DNA from: an uncultured Gammaproteobacteria bacterium
GTDB lineage: Bacteria > Pseudomonadota > Gammaproteobacteria > Pseudomonadales > Pseudohongiellaceae
NCBI GenBank assembly: GCA_913060695.1
Contig: CAJXUA010000003.1
Location: 62,001-126,000 of the forward strand
Length of the DNA stretch: 64,000 bases
Direction of reading: 5' to 3'
Below, piece by piece: positions 26,178 to 35,379 of the stretch. Within the stretch, counting starts at the first letter, position 1. Every line of letters begins with the position of its first letter. The translations under genes and the position numbers were made by a program. Below the pieces are notes generated by a model, which had not been told where the DNA came from, searched no databases, and saw only the letters and a program-made list of their open reading frames with translations.

Positions 26178-27151
26178 GGCAAAACAGGGATAGGTAACTT
26201 CGCGAAGAGCTGATCTACCTCGTGCTGGGAATTGCTCTCTAGCACGCGCTCAACAAGCTCTTGGCTCAGGTGTGGCGCGAACATCTTCATGAAGTCCGTC
26301 ATATAGTGCCGCAGGAAGGCGCCACGCCGAAAGCCGATGCGCGTAGTGCTATAGGCGAACAGGTGGCTAACGTCTAGCGACACCAGATCGGTGTCCTTGG
26401 CCGCGTCAAAGGCCATACTCGCGACAATCCCAATGCCCACCCCTAGGCGCACATAAGTCTTGATCACATCGGCATCCGCCGCCGTCACTACGACGCGAGG
26501 CGCAAGGTCTTCCGCCCTGAAGGCCTCGTCTAACTTGCCCCGCCCGGTAAAGCCCGACACATAGGTCACAATCGGATACTGCGCAATATCGGCAAGGCTC
26601 ACTGGCTTGGCCTTCAATAGCGGGTGTTCCTTAGGGAGCAGAAGCACGCGGTTCCAGCGGTAACAGGGCATCATCACTAAGTCACCCACCAGCTCCATCG
26701 CCTCTGTTGCGATGGCGAAATCCGCCGCACCACGCGCCGCCATCTCGGCGATCTGCAAGGGAGTGCCCTGATGCATGTGCAGGGATACGGCGGGGTATTG
26801 CGCCACGAAGCGACTGATCACCGCCGGTAGCACATAGCGCGACTGCGTATGGGTGGTAGCAATAGTGAGGCTGCCCGCCTCTTCGGAGCTGAATTCTTGC
26901 GCAATTTGCCGAATATTATCGACCCGCAACAATACCTCCCCCGCCGCCTCGAGTATCTTCTCGCCCGCTGGAGTTAATCCAGTGAGGTGTTTGCCACTGC
27001 GCACGAATATCTGCACCCCGAGCTCCTGCTCCAGCTGCAGGATCTGTTTGCTAATGCCTGGCTGGGAGGTATATAGACTCTGCGCCGCTGCGGAGACGTT
27101 CATGCCGCGGCGGGCCACTTCCCACACATAGCGTAGCTGCTGCAGTTTCAT
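26174..27151 (-). CDS. cysB: LysR-family regulator CysB
   Basis: The 325-residue LysR-type regulator has a winged HTH at residues 1-60 ([20 protein letters not shown]...[12 protein letters not shown]) and a CysB-type effector domain ([33 protein letters not shown]). CysB activates cysteine/sulfate assimilation genes in response to N-acetylserine. Placement against cysH, a normal CysB target, supports the name; Cbl is a close paralogue and cannot be fully excluded. The start at 27151 matches the family (324 residues in E. coli) with GGAGCG upstream; the open frame to 27355 is a shadow of the next gene. Confidence 0.93.
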   Translation of the reverse strand: MKLQQLRYVWEVARRGMNVSAAAQSLYTSQPGISKQILQLEQELGVQIFVRSGKHLTGLTPAGEKILEAAGEVLLRVDNIRQIAQEFSSEEAGSLTIATTHTQSRYVLPAVISRFVAQYPAVSLHMHQGTPLQIAEMAARGAADFAIATEAMELVGDLVMMPCYRWNRVLLLPKEHPLLKAKPVSLADIAQYPIVTYVSGFTGRGKLDEAFRAEDLAPRVVVTAADADVIKTYVRLGVGIGIVASMAFDAAKDTDLVSLDVSHLFAYSTTRIGFRRGAFLRHYMTDFMKMFAPHLSQELVERVLESNSQHEVDQLFAKLPIPVLP

Positions 27152-27173
27152 GAAGACGCTCCGCTGTGCCCTG

Positions 27174-28100
27174 TCATGCTGGGCCTTGCACTTTGTTGTC
27201 CTTCTTGTGATTAGCAACGCCGCTCGGCACATGTCCGGTGGCCACATGATTGCGCGCCGAGTCGCAGTGCGCCTCCTGATCGTCGAAGAAAACATCGGCG
27301 TCGTAGGCGCGCAGGAAGTCGCCCTTATCCATGCCGCCGAGGAATAGGGACTCATCGATGCGGATATTCCAGGCCCGCAGCGTCTTCACCACGCGCTCGT
27401 GGGTCGGCGCTGATCGCGCCGTCACTAGGCAAGTCCTGATTGGCGCCTCACCTGGGGGGAATTCCATCTGCAGTTGTTGCAAAGCCGCGAGGAAATGCTT
27501 GAACGGGCCGCCGGACAGAGGCTGATTAGCCGCCAAGAGCTCGCTGGCAGTAAAGGCCTCTAGGCCACTCGCCTTATAGATCTGCTCGGCCTCGTCGGAG
27601 AACAACACGGCATCGCCATCGAAGGCGAAACGTAGCGACCCCTCCTGCTTAGAGCTCACCTTAGAGGGCAGTATAGTCGCTGCGGCAACGCCATGCTCGA
27701 GCGCCAAACGCACATCGCCGCCATCCGTGGAAAGAAACAGGTGGCAGTTAAAAGCGGAGATATAACGATAGGGACTATCGCCACCGCAGAACGCAGCGCG
27801 GGTAATATTCAGTCCGTAGTGACTAATCGAGTTGAAAACCCGCAGCCCAGTGTCGGCGCTATTGCGAGAGAGAAGGATCACTTCAACGCGTGAGGCCTTG
27901 ATGAGTTTATTGAGATTAAGCAATTTGTTCACAAGACCGAAAGCATCGCCCGGGGCGAGTGGTTCGTCCTCGTGGGCGATCTGATATTGCTGATAAGCCT
28001 CGAGGCCTTGCTCTTCAAAGACCTTATGGCTCTCGCTGAGATCGAACAAGGCGCGCGAAGAAATCGCGATCACTAGTTTTTCAACTGTTGTCTGTGTCAT
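27174..28100 (-). CDS. Cytosolic 5'-nucleotidase, NT5C1 family
   Basis: The 308-residue protein resembles the 5'-nucleotidase family of cytosolic NT5C1 type (PF06189). Recognised parts are VIAISSRALFDLSESHKVFEEQG at the N-terminus, VEVILLSRNSADTGLRVFNSI, YISAFNCHLFLSTDGGDV and a C-terminal ESLFLGGMDKGDFLRAYDADVFFDDQ. It would dephosphorylate nucleoside monophosphates. HAD-like motifs are present, with S in place of the usual first Asp in SSRALFD, as in this family. It lies 22 bp before cysB on the same strand and may be cotranscribed. Confidence 0.87.
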   Translation of the reverse strand: MTQTTVEKLVIAISSRALFDLSESHKVFEEQGLEAYQQYQIAHEDEPLAPGDAFGLVNKLLNLNKLIKASRVEVILLSRNSADTGLRVFNSISHYGLNITRAAFCGGDSPYRYISAFNCHLFLSTDGGDVRLALEHGVAAATILPSKVSSKQEGSLRFAFDGDAVLFSDEAEQIYKASGLEAFTASELLAANQPLSGGPFKHFLAALQQLQMEFPPGEAPIRTCLVTARSAPTHERVVKTLRAWNIRIDESLFLGGMDKGDFLRAYDADVFFDDQEAHCDSARNHVATGHVPSGVANHKKDNKVQGPA

Positions 28101-28282
28101 GGGGCGCTTGTGCTTCCTCTAAATAATCTGGACTGTTCTCTCGCTCGCGGCGAGGCGTTTAGTATAGTGCATTGAGCCCAATGGATATCGTCCAATTACG
28201 CTTAAAACATGGCAAACACGTCGTCAAGACGGTTAAAATCGCCGGCTTATGAACTTATGCAGTCTCCCATACGGATATTTGG

Positions 28283-29431
28283 ATGATGAGTGAAAACAAG
28301 CCGGCAAAAAAGGCTCTCGTACTCTCCGGAGGAGGCGCGCGAGCGTCTTATCAGGTAGGCGTGTTACGGGCCATTGCGAACCTTCTACCCCATCAGTCCT
28401 CCAATCCATTCCCCATTATCACGGGCGTCTCCGCAGGAGCGCTCAATGCTGCGTCCATCGCCACCAACGCTCAGCGCCTCCGCACCGGGGTGCGAGCGCT
28501 AGAATATGTATGGAAAAACATCAGCAGCGAGCAAGTCTACAAGATGGACTCCAGCGGCCTCATTGGGAATGCCTCTAACTGGGTGTTCTCTTTTCTGCGC
28601 AATCGACGCCGCGACACACCTACCTCACTGCTCGACAATGTGCCTCTAGAGACACTGCTGTCCAAAGTGATCAAGTTTGAGCGTGTGGAGCGCAATATTC
28701 AGGCCGGTTTCATCGAGGCGCTTGCGGTCACGGCCTCAGGCTACACCAGCGGCGAGTCGGTATCCTTCTATGAGGGCCTGGACAGCCTGAAGAACTGGGA
28801 ACACCCTCATCGACTAGGGGTACGCACCAAGCTGGGTCTAGAGCATCTAATGGCATCCTCGGCAATACCGGCGTTGTTTCCCGCAGTTAAGATCAATAGG
28901 GAGTATTTCGGCGACGGTGCGATTCGCCAATTGGCGCCCCTAAGCCCCGCAATCCAATTGGGGGCTGACCGCATCCTCGCAGTGGGCGTTAGCAGCAAGG
29001 TGCCCCGCCCTATTAAGGGTTCGGAGCCTGCCCATCCCTCGTTAACCCAGATACTGGCCCACATCCTCAATAGCGCCTTCGTCGACACACTGACTATGGA
29101 CAGCGAAGTTCTGCGCCGCTACAACAAGATGGTGCCTTTGATTTCGGAGGAGCAGGCGGAAAAGGACCGCGACTTGCGCATACGGCCGATTCAACTACTG
29201 GATATCACGCCTAGCGAGAACTTAAACGAGATCGCCTCGGAGTATTTCGATGACCTCCCCCGCGCCCTCAAGCTGTTTATTCGCGACGCGGGATCGAGCA
29301 CCGTATTGAGCCTGCTGTTATTCGAGAAGAGCTACTGTGGTCGCTTGATCGACCTTGGCTATAACGACGCCATGGAGAAGGAAGCCGAGATTCTCGAATT
29401 CTTTCGTGACGATCAGGCTGGCGCTAGCTGA
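28283..29431 (+). CDS. Patatin-like phospholipase
   Basis: The 382-residue protein has all patatin landmarks: the oxyanion loop [12 protein letters not shown] (residue ~17-26), the nucleophile elbow GVSAG (~47-51), and the Asp-Gly dyad [11 protein letters not shown] (~210). It should hydrolyse acyl esters of lipids. There is no signal peptide or membrane span, so it is cytoplasmic or peripherally bound. The C-terminal third is not a recognised domain. The start is ATG 28283, followed by a second ATG; both lack a strong Shine-Dalgarno. Its 3' end overlaps msrA on the other strand by 19 bases. Confidence 0.91.
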   Translation: MMSENKPAKKALVLSGGGARASYQVGVLRAIANLLPHQSSNPFPIITGVSAGALNAASIATNAQRLRTGVRALEYVWKNISSEQVYKMDSSGLIGNASNWVFSFLRNRRRDTPTSLLDNVPLETLLSKVIKFERVERNIQAGFIEALAVTASGYTSGESVSFYEGLDSLKNWEHPHRLGVRTKLGLEHLMASSAIPALFPAVKINREYFGDGAIRQLAPLSPAIQLGADRILAVGVSSKVPRPIKGSEPAHPSLTQILAHILNSAFVDTLTMDSEVLRRYNKMVPLISEEQAEKDRDLRIRPIQLLDITPSENLNEIASEYFDDLPRALKLFIRDAGSSTVLSLLLFEKSYCGRLIDLGYNDAMEKEAEILEFFRDDQAGAS

Positions 29432-30054
29432 CACTTCAAACCCAGGCCGCCAATTCCACAGTAGCCATCAGGGTTCTTCGCCAGGTACTGCTGATGATAT
29501 TCTTCAGCATAGTAAAATTTCGCCAAGGTTTTGATTTCAGTAGTGATTACCTCGTGTCCTGCGGCACTGAGCTGAGCTTGAAAGACCTCTGCGCTGGCCT
29601 GACTCGATCTGAGTTGTGCCGCATCGCTGGCATAGATAGCCGAGCGATACTGTGTGCCACGGTCGTGCCCCTGACGCATACCCTGAGTTGGGTCGTGGGA
29701 CTCCCAGAACACCTCTAGCAGACGCTCGTAGCTAATCTTACTAGGATCGAAGAATACGATTACGACCTCTGTGTGCCCCGTCATGCCGCCGCACACCTCC
29801 TGATAAGTAGGATTTGGCGTGTGTCCGCCGGCATAACCGACAGCGGTGCTAAACACGCCATCTAGTTGCCAAAACACGCGTTCTGCCCCCCAAAAACACC
29901 CAAGTGCGAACACAGCACTCTGAATACCCTCTGGCATTGGCGGCACGATTGTATTGCCATTGACGAAGTGCCGCCCCTCCACTGTCATCGCCTGCTCTCT
30001 GCCCGGTAACGCCTCTTGAGCGCTGGGGATCGACATGGGTTTACCGAAAATCAT
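29413..30054 (-). CDS. msrA: Peptide methionine sulfoxide reductase A
   Basis: The 213-residue MsrA reduces the S-form of methionine sulfoxide in proteins. The active site is [15 protein letters not shown] (Cys~53), followed by [28 protein letters not shown] and the resolving-cysteine tail [12 protein letters not shown]. The long N-terminal part with [10 protein letters not shown] is like the E. coli enzyme (212 residues). The start at 30054 is chosen for GAGAGG upstream; the open frame extends to 30114. It converges on the patatin gene with overlapping 3' ends. Confidence 0.95.
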   Translation of the reverse strand: MIFGKPMSIPSAQEALPGREQAMTVEGRHFVNGNTIVPPMPEGIQSAVFALGCFWGAERVFWQLDGVFSTAVGYAGGHTPNPTYQEVCGGMTGHTEVVIVFFDPSKISYERLLEVFWESHDPTQGMRQGHDRGTQYRSAIYASDAAQLRSSQASAEVFQAQLSAAGHEVITTEIKTLAKFYYAEEYHQQYLAKNPDGYCGIGGLGLKCQLAPA

Positions 30055-30200
30055 TTTGAGACCTCTCTGTTGCAAAGAATTAGGCAGTTCAGAGCCACCT
30101 AGGAGCCCGTCCACCAGCGCTCGGCGCCTTGAATGATGACCGTCAATAGGGCATTATCCCGACTGAATTTTGACCCGTAGGCGGCCCGTCTTCCCTAATA

Positions 30201-30228
30201 TTGGTTGTGACAGTATACGCCTTATAAA
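30201..30228 (+). promoter_or_regulatory. Candidate sigma-70 promoter for argD
   Basis: TTGGTT, a 16-base spacer and TATAAA lie 66-93 bases upstream of the argD ATG, within the 239-bp space shared with divergent msrA. Two TGAAT half-sites upstream could be weak ArgR-type boxes, but no full box is seen. Confidence 0.4.
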
Positions 30229-30293
30229 CGCAGCAGAAACCTCCTCCAAGAACAAGTAAATAGTCTCGCTATAACCGATAAGAAGGAAGCGCC

Positions 30294-31475
30294 ATGAGCT
30301 CCGCATTGATGAGTAACTACGGTAACCCAGAGCTCGAGTTCGAGCGCGGACAGGGCTGCTATTTATTCACCTCAGAGGGAGAGCGCTATCTCGACCTCAC
30401 CATGGGAATAGCAGTCAATTGTCTCGGTCATTGCCACCCCCACCTCGTGGCCGCACTACAAGAGCAGTCCACGAAGATCTGGCATAGCTCTAACCTATTT
30501 CGCATTCCACAAACCGAGCGACTCGCGAAACGCCTAGTCGAGCACACCTTCGCCGATCGCGTATTCTTCAGCAATTCAGGTACGGAGGCGGTAGAGGCTG
30601 GGTTCAAGATGATGCGGCGCTACCATTACAGCCGCGGCGACACAGAGCGCGTGCGCATCATTGCCTTATCACAGTCATTCCATGGCCGAACCCTTGCGCC
30701 AATCGCAGCCTCTGCCAATCCATTGCATACCGAAGGCTTCCTGACGGGCGACCCAGGTTTCGACCAGGTACCGTTCGGCGACATACACGCACTGCGCGGC
30801 GCCATAACCGAGAAGACTGCAGGTATAATTCTAGAGCCTATTCAAGGCGAAGGCGGTATTCGCCTCACCCCATTCGACTATTTATTACAAGTACGTGAAT
30901 TGTGCGACGAGATGGGTATCCTTCTGATGTTCGACGAAGTGCAATCAGGCGTTGGGCGTTCGGGTTTTCTGTACGCCTATCAAGCTTCTGGAATAGCGCC
31001 AGATCTACTTGCTTCTGCCAAAGGCCTAGGCGGCGGTTTTCCGATCGGTGCCTGTCTTGTTAGCGAGCGCGTCTCAGCCCCCATGGTGGCCGGCACTCAT
31101 GGCAGTACTTTCGGCGGCAATCCATTAGCAACCGCAGTCGGCAATGCAGTGCTCGATGTCATTACCGCACCCGGCTTCCTGCGTGGCGCCATGGAGACGG
31201 CAGCCTATCTACGTGCCGGGCTTGCGGCATTGATCACGCGCTTCCCTGCCGTGCTCGAAGAGCAAACCGGCATGGGTTATATGATCGGACTTAAATGCGT
31301 CGTTAGTAACGCCGACTTGCTTCAAGCTCTAAAGGAACGTCACTTACTAGCGGTGAAAGCGGGTTCAAATTCTATACGCCTACTCCCTCCATTGAATATG
31401 ACACGCGATGAAATCGACGAAGCCTTGATCGCCCTCAATGGGGCCTGCGAGGCTCTGTCGAATAAAAGTGCCTAA
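30294..31475 (+). CDS. argD: Acetylornithine aminotransferase
   Basis: The 393-residue class III PLP aminotransferase converts N-acetylglutamate semialdehyde to N-acetylornithine in arginine synthesis, and may also serve lysine synthesis as in E. coli. Motifs are LDLTMGIAVNCLGHCHPHL, FSNSGTEAVEAGFKMMRRY, LEPIQGEGGI, LMFDEVQSGVGRSGFLYAYQ, the PLP lysine in SAKGLGGGFPIGA (~242) and HGSTFGGNPLA. AAGGAAG is an excellent ribosome site. It ends 2 bases before the start of the diguanylate cyclase gene, suggesting cotranscription despite unrelated function. Confidence 0.94.
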   Translation: MSSALMSNYGNPELEFERGQGCYLFTSEGERYLDLTMGIAVNCLGHCHPHLVAALQEQSTKIWHSSNLFRIPQTERLAKRLVEHTFADRVFFSNSGTEAVEAGFKMMRRYHYSRGDTERVRIIALSQSFHGRTLAPIAASANPLHTEGFLTGDPGFDQVPFGDIHALRGAITEKTAGIILEPIQGEGGIRLTPFDYLLQVRELCDEMGILLMFDEVQSGVGRSGFLYAYQASGIAPDLLASAKGLGGGFPIGACLVSERVSAPMVAGTHGSTFGGNPLATAVGNAVLDVITAPGFLRGAMETAAYLRAGLAALITRFPAVLEEQTGMGYMIGLKCVVSNADLLQALKERHLLAVKAGSNSIRLLPPLNMTRDEIDEALIALNGACEALSNKSA

Positions 31476-31477
31476 AC

Positions 31478-33727
31478 ATGACGAGCAAAATCTCCGCTGA
31501 TAGATTTTCCAACGCGAGCCCTGACATATGGTCGTTGATAGACCTATGCGCGGATTTCTATTGGCAGGAGTCACCGAATTTTCAGTGCATCGAACTACGC
31601 TGCAGCCCAACACTCGGGGACGAGCTCAATCCATTAATGGCATTGAACGGAGCCACACTTTGGGACATTGGCTGCCTAGTCACAGGCCGTGGCCAGAGTT
31701 GGCGCCAGCATCTTACCGATCGCAAACTAAGACACGATTTCAAGGAGCTGATCTGCAAGCTCCCTTCCAGAGTTTCGTCACAATCCTCGCCGATGTACTA
31801 CAGCATAAGTGGCAAGGCGCGTTTCGATACCGAGGGTGCTTTTATTGGCTATCATTGCTTCGCTCGCGACATATCCGAGCAAGTCGAAACGGAAGTCTCG
31901 CTGCGCCGCTTCCGCTCCGCAATGGATATGTCTGGCGACATGATCTACTTAGTCGACCGCAAAACTATGCGCTTCATCGATGTGAATGAAACTGCGTATA
32001 CCAGCGTTAACATGACGAAAGAGGAGTTACTCGCCAGGCCGCCACAAGAAGTCTTGGCACAAGAGTCTCAAGAGGAAATCGAGAAGCGTTACGATCGCCT
32101 AATCATCGAAGGCGGCACCAGTCGATTCGAACGGGAAGTCGTCGACTCGAATGGCGAGCAGGCTTTCCTCGAGACCTATAGTCGCGCCAGCAGCATCGAT
32201 GGCAACTGGATCATCATAGGAGTGACGCGCAATGTCACCCGCCGCAAAAAATCAGAGAGAACCGCACAGAAGCTGCACCGCATGTATTCCTCTTTGAGTG
32301 AAACCAATGCAGCTAGCTTGCGTGCCGTCTCCGTCGAGAGCCTCTATCATAGCGTGTGCGATGCCGCGATCAAGGGCGGAAAGTTTGCCGTTGCGGCAAT
32401 ATTCGCTATCAACAAAACGCAGCATCTTCAGCCCGTAGCTTTTGCTGGCGATCACGGCCCGGGTTTGCTCGAGGTTAAGGTACCGATCGGACAAGATAAA
32501 CCCGAAGGTCGTGGACTAGTTGGCACAGCGTTTCATACGCAAAGCGCGTGTATCAGCAACGACTTCCTAGCCGACTCGCGCACCACTGCTTGGCACCAAA
32601 CAGGCGCAGGCGGCGGTGTAGCAAGTGCGGCTGCGTTCCCACTTCTTTGTGCGGAGAAATCGGTCGCGGTATTGCTATTTTATTCATTCGAGGTAGGGAC
32701 ATTCGACGACGAGATTGTAGCGCTATTGCAGAGCATGGCGGACAACGTCTCCTTCGCACTGGAAAATTTCAGTAACGAGAAACAACGCCTAGAGGCTGAA
32801 CGAGTGCTGCGAGAGAACGAGGAACGCTTTCGTAGCCTAACTCATTTATCCTCAGATTTTTTCTGGGAAATGGACGATACCTTCCACATTATGACCTATG
32901 AAGGACGAATATTGGGCGAGAGTAATTTAAACGCTGTAGCCGCGCTTAAAGGGAGAACACTGTGGGGTTTCGAGAACCTAGAGTGCACGTCGCTTAGTTG
33001 GGACGAGTTTCGTGAGACCCTGCTCGAGCATAAACAATTCAGAGATATAGAGTTCAGCTTCACTAATGCCGAGCAAGTTGTCTATTACCTCTCTATGAGC
33101 GGCGAACCAGTGTTCGACTCGATGAATCGCTTAACCGGCTACCGCGGCATATCTCGCGATGTTTCAGAACGCAGACGCATCTCGAATCATATTTTGTATC
33201 TAGCTAGCCATGACAACCTGACTGAGCTGCCTAATCGCAGCAAATTCAATGAGATATTAGAGAGTAATGTGCGACTCGCACGGCGCTATGAAGATAGAAG
33301 CTTCGCCCTATTCTTTATCGATGTCGATCGCTTTAAAGTCATCAATGACACCTATGGTCATCATATGGGAGATGCCTTACTAAAAGAGATCGCGAGGCGC
33401 TTACAAATACCGCTGCGCGTTACCGATCTTGTGGCACGTTTAGGGGGCGATGAGTTTGTGATCATTATTAACGGTGTTCATGAGCAAGAGGTCATCGCAA
33501 CTATAGCCCGTAATGTGCTGGCAGTCTTCGACGAAAGTATTGTCATTGAAGAGGTGCATTGCGACATCACGGTCAGCATAGGAATAAGTGTGTACGGCAA
33601 AGATGGCACAGACGAGAATAGTCTTCTGCAGCATGCGGATTCGGCAATGTATGTCGCCAAGGATCAAGGCAAGAATAATTACCAGTTTTATCAAAACTCC
33701 TCGTCGGATTCTGCCCAGGCCTCGTAG
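31478..33727 (+). CDS. PAS-PAS-GAF-PAS-GGDEF diguanylate cyclase
   Basis: The 749-residue signalling protein should make cyclic di-GMP. Domains in order: PAS1 (~20-130), PAS2 (~140-255), GAF (~270-425), PAS3 (~445-560) and GGDEF (~575-740). The catalytic motif LGGDEFVIII is intact near 657, and RVTD five residues before it is an RxxD inhibitory site for product feedback. No membrane span is visible, so the sensor is cytoplasmic. PAS1 and PAS3 are clearly similar (ADFYWQ/SDFFWE, ATLWDI/RTLWGF, GYHCFARDISE/GYRGISRDVSE), pointing to an internal duplication. Its end overlaps the opposing rhodanese gene by 37 bases. Confidence 0.94.
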   Translation: MTSKISADRFSNASPDIWSLIDLCADFYWQESPNFQCIELRCSPTLGDELNPLMALNGATLWDIGCLVTGRGQSWRQHLTDRKLRHDFKELICKLPSRVSSQSSPMYYSISGKARFDTEGAFIGYHCFARDISEQVETEVSLRRFRSAMDMSGDMIYLVDRKTMRFIDVNETAYTSVNMTKEELLARPPQEVLAQESQEEIEKRYDRLIIEGGTSRFEREVVDSNGEQAFLETYSRASSIDGNWIIIGVTRNVTRRKKSERTAQKLHRMYSSLSETNAASLRAVSVESLYHSVCDAAIKGGKFAVAAIFAINKTQHLQPVAFAGDHGPGLLEVKVPIGQDKPEGRGLVGTAFHTQSACISNDFLADSRTTAWHQTGAGGGVASAAAFPLLCAEKSVAVLLFYSFEVGTFDDEIVALLQSMADNVSFALENFSNEKQRLEAERVLRENEERFRSLTHLSSDFFWEMDDTFHIMTYEGRILGESNLNAVAALKGRTLWGFENLECTSLSWDEFRETLLEHKQFRDIEFSFTNAEQVVYYLSMSGEPVFDSMNRLTGYRGISRDVSERRRISNHILYLASHDNLTELPNRSKFNEILESNVRLARRYEDRSFALFFIDVDRFKVINDTYGHHMGDALLKEIARRLQIPLRVTDLVARLGGDEFVIIINGVHEQEVIATIARNVLAVFDESIVIEEVHCDITVSIGISVYGKDGTDENSLLQHADSAMYVAKDQGKNNYQFYQNSSSDSAQAS

Positions 33728-33996
33728 CCACCGTCTAGACTAAAGGTCTGTTCGAAACCGCGCTCCGCGAAAAACTGTGCCGCCCCCTGGCTCGAGTTGC
33801 CATGATAGCAACACACAACCAGTGGCCGGCTCTGGTCGCTGCTTCGAATGAACTCCTCGACGTTATCCCCACTCAGATGCAGCGCACCTGGAATCGCGCC
33901 ATTCGCAAACGAGTGAGCATCGCGTATATCGACCACCAACGCGCTCTGAGCGATCAACTCACGCGCCTGTTCTACACTAATTCTCTGAAAACTCAT
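33691..33996 (-). CDS. glpE: Single-domain rhodanese, GlpE type
   Basis: The 101-residue single rhodanese domain has active-site loop VVCCYHGNSSQGA, very like E. coli GlpE (CYHGNSS), and conserved VVDIRDAHSFANGAIPGALHL and LDGGYEAWAES. It moves sulfane sulfur from thiosulfate to thiol acceptors such as cyanide or thioredoxin. The cytoplasmic protein is encoded alone. The 3' end lies inside the coding end of the convergent diguanylate cyclase gene. Confidence 0.93.
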   Translation of the reverse strand: MSFQRISVEQARELIAQSALVVDIRDAHSFANGAIPGALHLSGDNVEEFIRSSDQSRPLVVCCYHGNSSQGAAQFFAERGFEQTFSLDGGYEAWAESDEEF

Positions 33997-34182
33997 CCCC
34001 TACCTCACAATTTGTTGACAGCACACAATACACGAATGGATTAGCCTATGAAAAGGCAGTAAGATTTCACCCTCTACCGAATACGCACTCGCAAAGGCCT
34101 TAATCATGCAACGCTCTACGTCCGACACCCGCTCTCCCCTGCTCCACTTCACGATCGCTCCTGTCGTGCTGGAGTTAAGCGC

Positions 34183-34410
34183 ATGAGCGACTCTACAGAC
34201 CAAGTGCATCTCTGGAATTATGCCCTACAGGTTGCCGAGACACTTGAAGCATGCCCAAGCGCGAATGCCAAGACGATATTGCGCGAGCAAATGGGTACGT
34301 TAAAGGAGGCATTCTCGGACAGTGTGGACCCAGTCGAGAACTACGAAGCTTTCGTTCTGGTAAAATTATGTGCAGCGGTAGAGCAAGTGCTGATCGATGA
34401 GAGCGCTTGA
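34183..34410 (+). CDS. Small hypothetical protein
   Basis: The 75-residue acidic protein has no family I recognise. It is predicted helical (DQVHLWNYALQVAETLEACPSANAKTILREQ) with no signal or membrane span. GGAG lies 8 bases before the ATG, which supports real translation. It stands alone on the plus strand between glpE and mtnC, and its end is 2 bases from the mtnC stop. A role cannot be assigned. Confidence 0.6.
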   Translation: MSDSTDQVHLWNYALQVAETLEACPSANAKTILREQMGTLKEAFSDSVDPVENYEAFVLVKLCAAVEQVLIDESA

Positions 34411-34412
34411 GC

Positions 34413-35117
34413 TCAGTCGAGTTTAATCTGATCGAAGCTCGTCACTATGGCATGCTCTGACTTCTTTGCGAGTTTGACAGGGTCGAGTGTTGTCTCTTCT
34501 GGGCGCAGCACCCAAGTGGTTCGAAACCCAGCATAAGCCGCAGCATCGAGCTCCTCTTTCACATCAGAGATGAACATGATTGTCTCAGGAGGCAAGGCGA
34601 TCGCCTCGGCCAGATTAATGAAGGATTTGACTTCACGCTTAGGGCCGATAGTAGTATCGAAATAACCAGAGAAAAGCAGACGCATGTCGCCACACTCTGA
34701 AAATCTAAAAAACAATTGCTGAGACTTTATAGAACCAGAGGAGTAGACGTAAAGGTTGCGCTCCTCCTGCTGCCAGCGTTGTAATACCTCTGGCACATCC
34801 TCATACACGTGGGCTTGGAATATGCCTTGTTTATAGCCCTTTTCCCAGACCATGCCCTCTAGCGCTTTGAGCTCTGTATCTTTACTGTCCTCGCGAATCC
34901 ATCGCTGTAATAATTTGATGATGTCTTCGATTTTATGCAGAGCGATGCCGGTGTTTTCACTTAAGCGTACGAGCACGCGCATCACATCACGCTCTTCCCC
35001 ATGCTCACGGACAAAATTGCCGATATGCTTCAGAGCGTATGGAAAAAGGACATCGTGCACGAAACCAATACTACTGGTCGTGCCTTCGATATCGGTGACT
35101 ACTGCGGCAATCTTCAT
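34413..35117 (-). CDS. mtnC: Enolase-phosphatase E1 (acireductone synthase)
   Basis: The 234-residue HAD enzyme enolises and dephosphorylates 2,3-diketo-5-methylthiopentyl-1-phosphate in methionine salvage. It opens MKIAAVVTDIEGTTSSIGFVHDVLFPYA (D9, E11), with NLYVYSSGSIKSQQLFF, FSGYFDTTIGPKRE and IMFISDVKEELDAAAYAGF (read in parts). GGAGA lies before the ATG at 35117; the longer frame to 35159 is rejected. No other mtn gene is in the window, so the pathway partners must lie elsewhere. Confidence 0.95.
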   Translation of the reverse strand: MKIAAVVTDIEGTTSSIGFVHDVLFPYALKHIGNFVREHGEERDVMRVLVRLSENTGIALHKIEDIIKLLQRWIREDSKDTELKALEGMVWEKGYKQGIFQAHVYEDVPEVLQRWQQEERNLYVYSSGSIKSQQLFFRFSECGDMRLLFSGYFDTTIGPKREVKSFINLAEAIALPPETIMFISDVKEELDAAAYAGFRTTWVLRPEETTLDPVKLAKKSEHAIVTSFDQIKLD

Positions 35118-35246
35118 CGGGTCTCCAGTCGCAGAGCAACGCGCTGCGATCGACTTCATCGCAGCACCTATTGCAGTGCTGCAGATTAAATAATTTTACA
35201 ACGAGCTTAACACTTACCATAACGAGCACGTGAGGAAAGCATGCAC

Positions 35247-35263
35247 TGCCTCAAAATGAGGCA
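35247..35263. other. Perfect short stem-loop upstream of mtnC
   Basis: TGCCTCA and TGAGGCA form a perfect 7-bp stem with an AAA loop, in the 262-bp space between rlmI and mtnC on the minus strand. No T-run follows, so it is not a classic terminator. It could be a regulator site or leader hairpin. The rest of the space shows nothing I recognise. Confidence 0.35.
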
Positions 35264-35379
35264 TTAAGCTTAGCAAAACCATCCTCTAGTACTGACACTT
35301 AGCCTAATAAGTATATAAGCAGGATTCGGGCCATCTGCTCAGCTAACGCGATTCCAAAACCCACTAATTATAACGCTAT

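Noticed and set aside
27152-27355. N-terminal extension of the CysB frame
   Set aside because: It lies inside the 5'-nucleotidase gene in another frame; the HTH domain begins at 27151.
34000-34209. 69-residue minus-strand frame between glpE and mtnC
   Set aside because: No ribosome site or family features, and it overlaps the start of the better-supported small gene on the plus strand.
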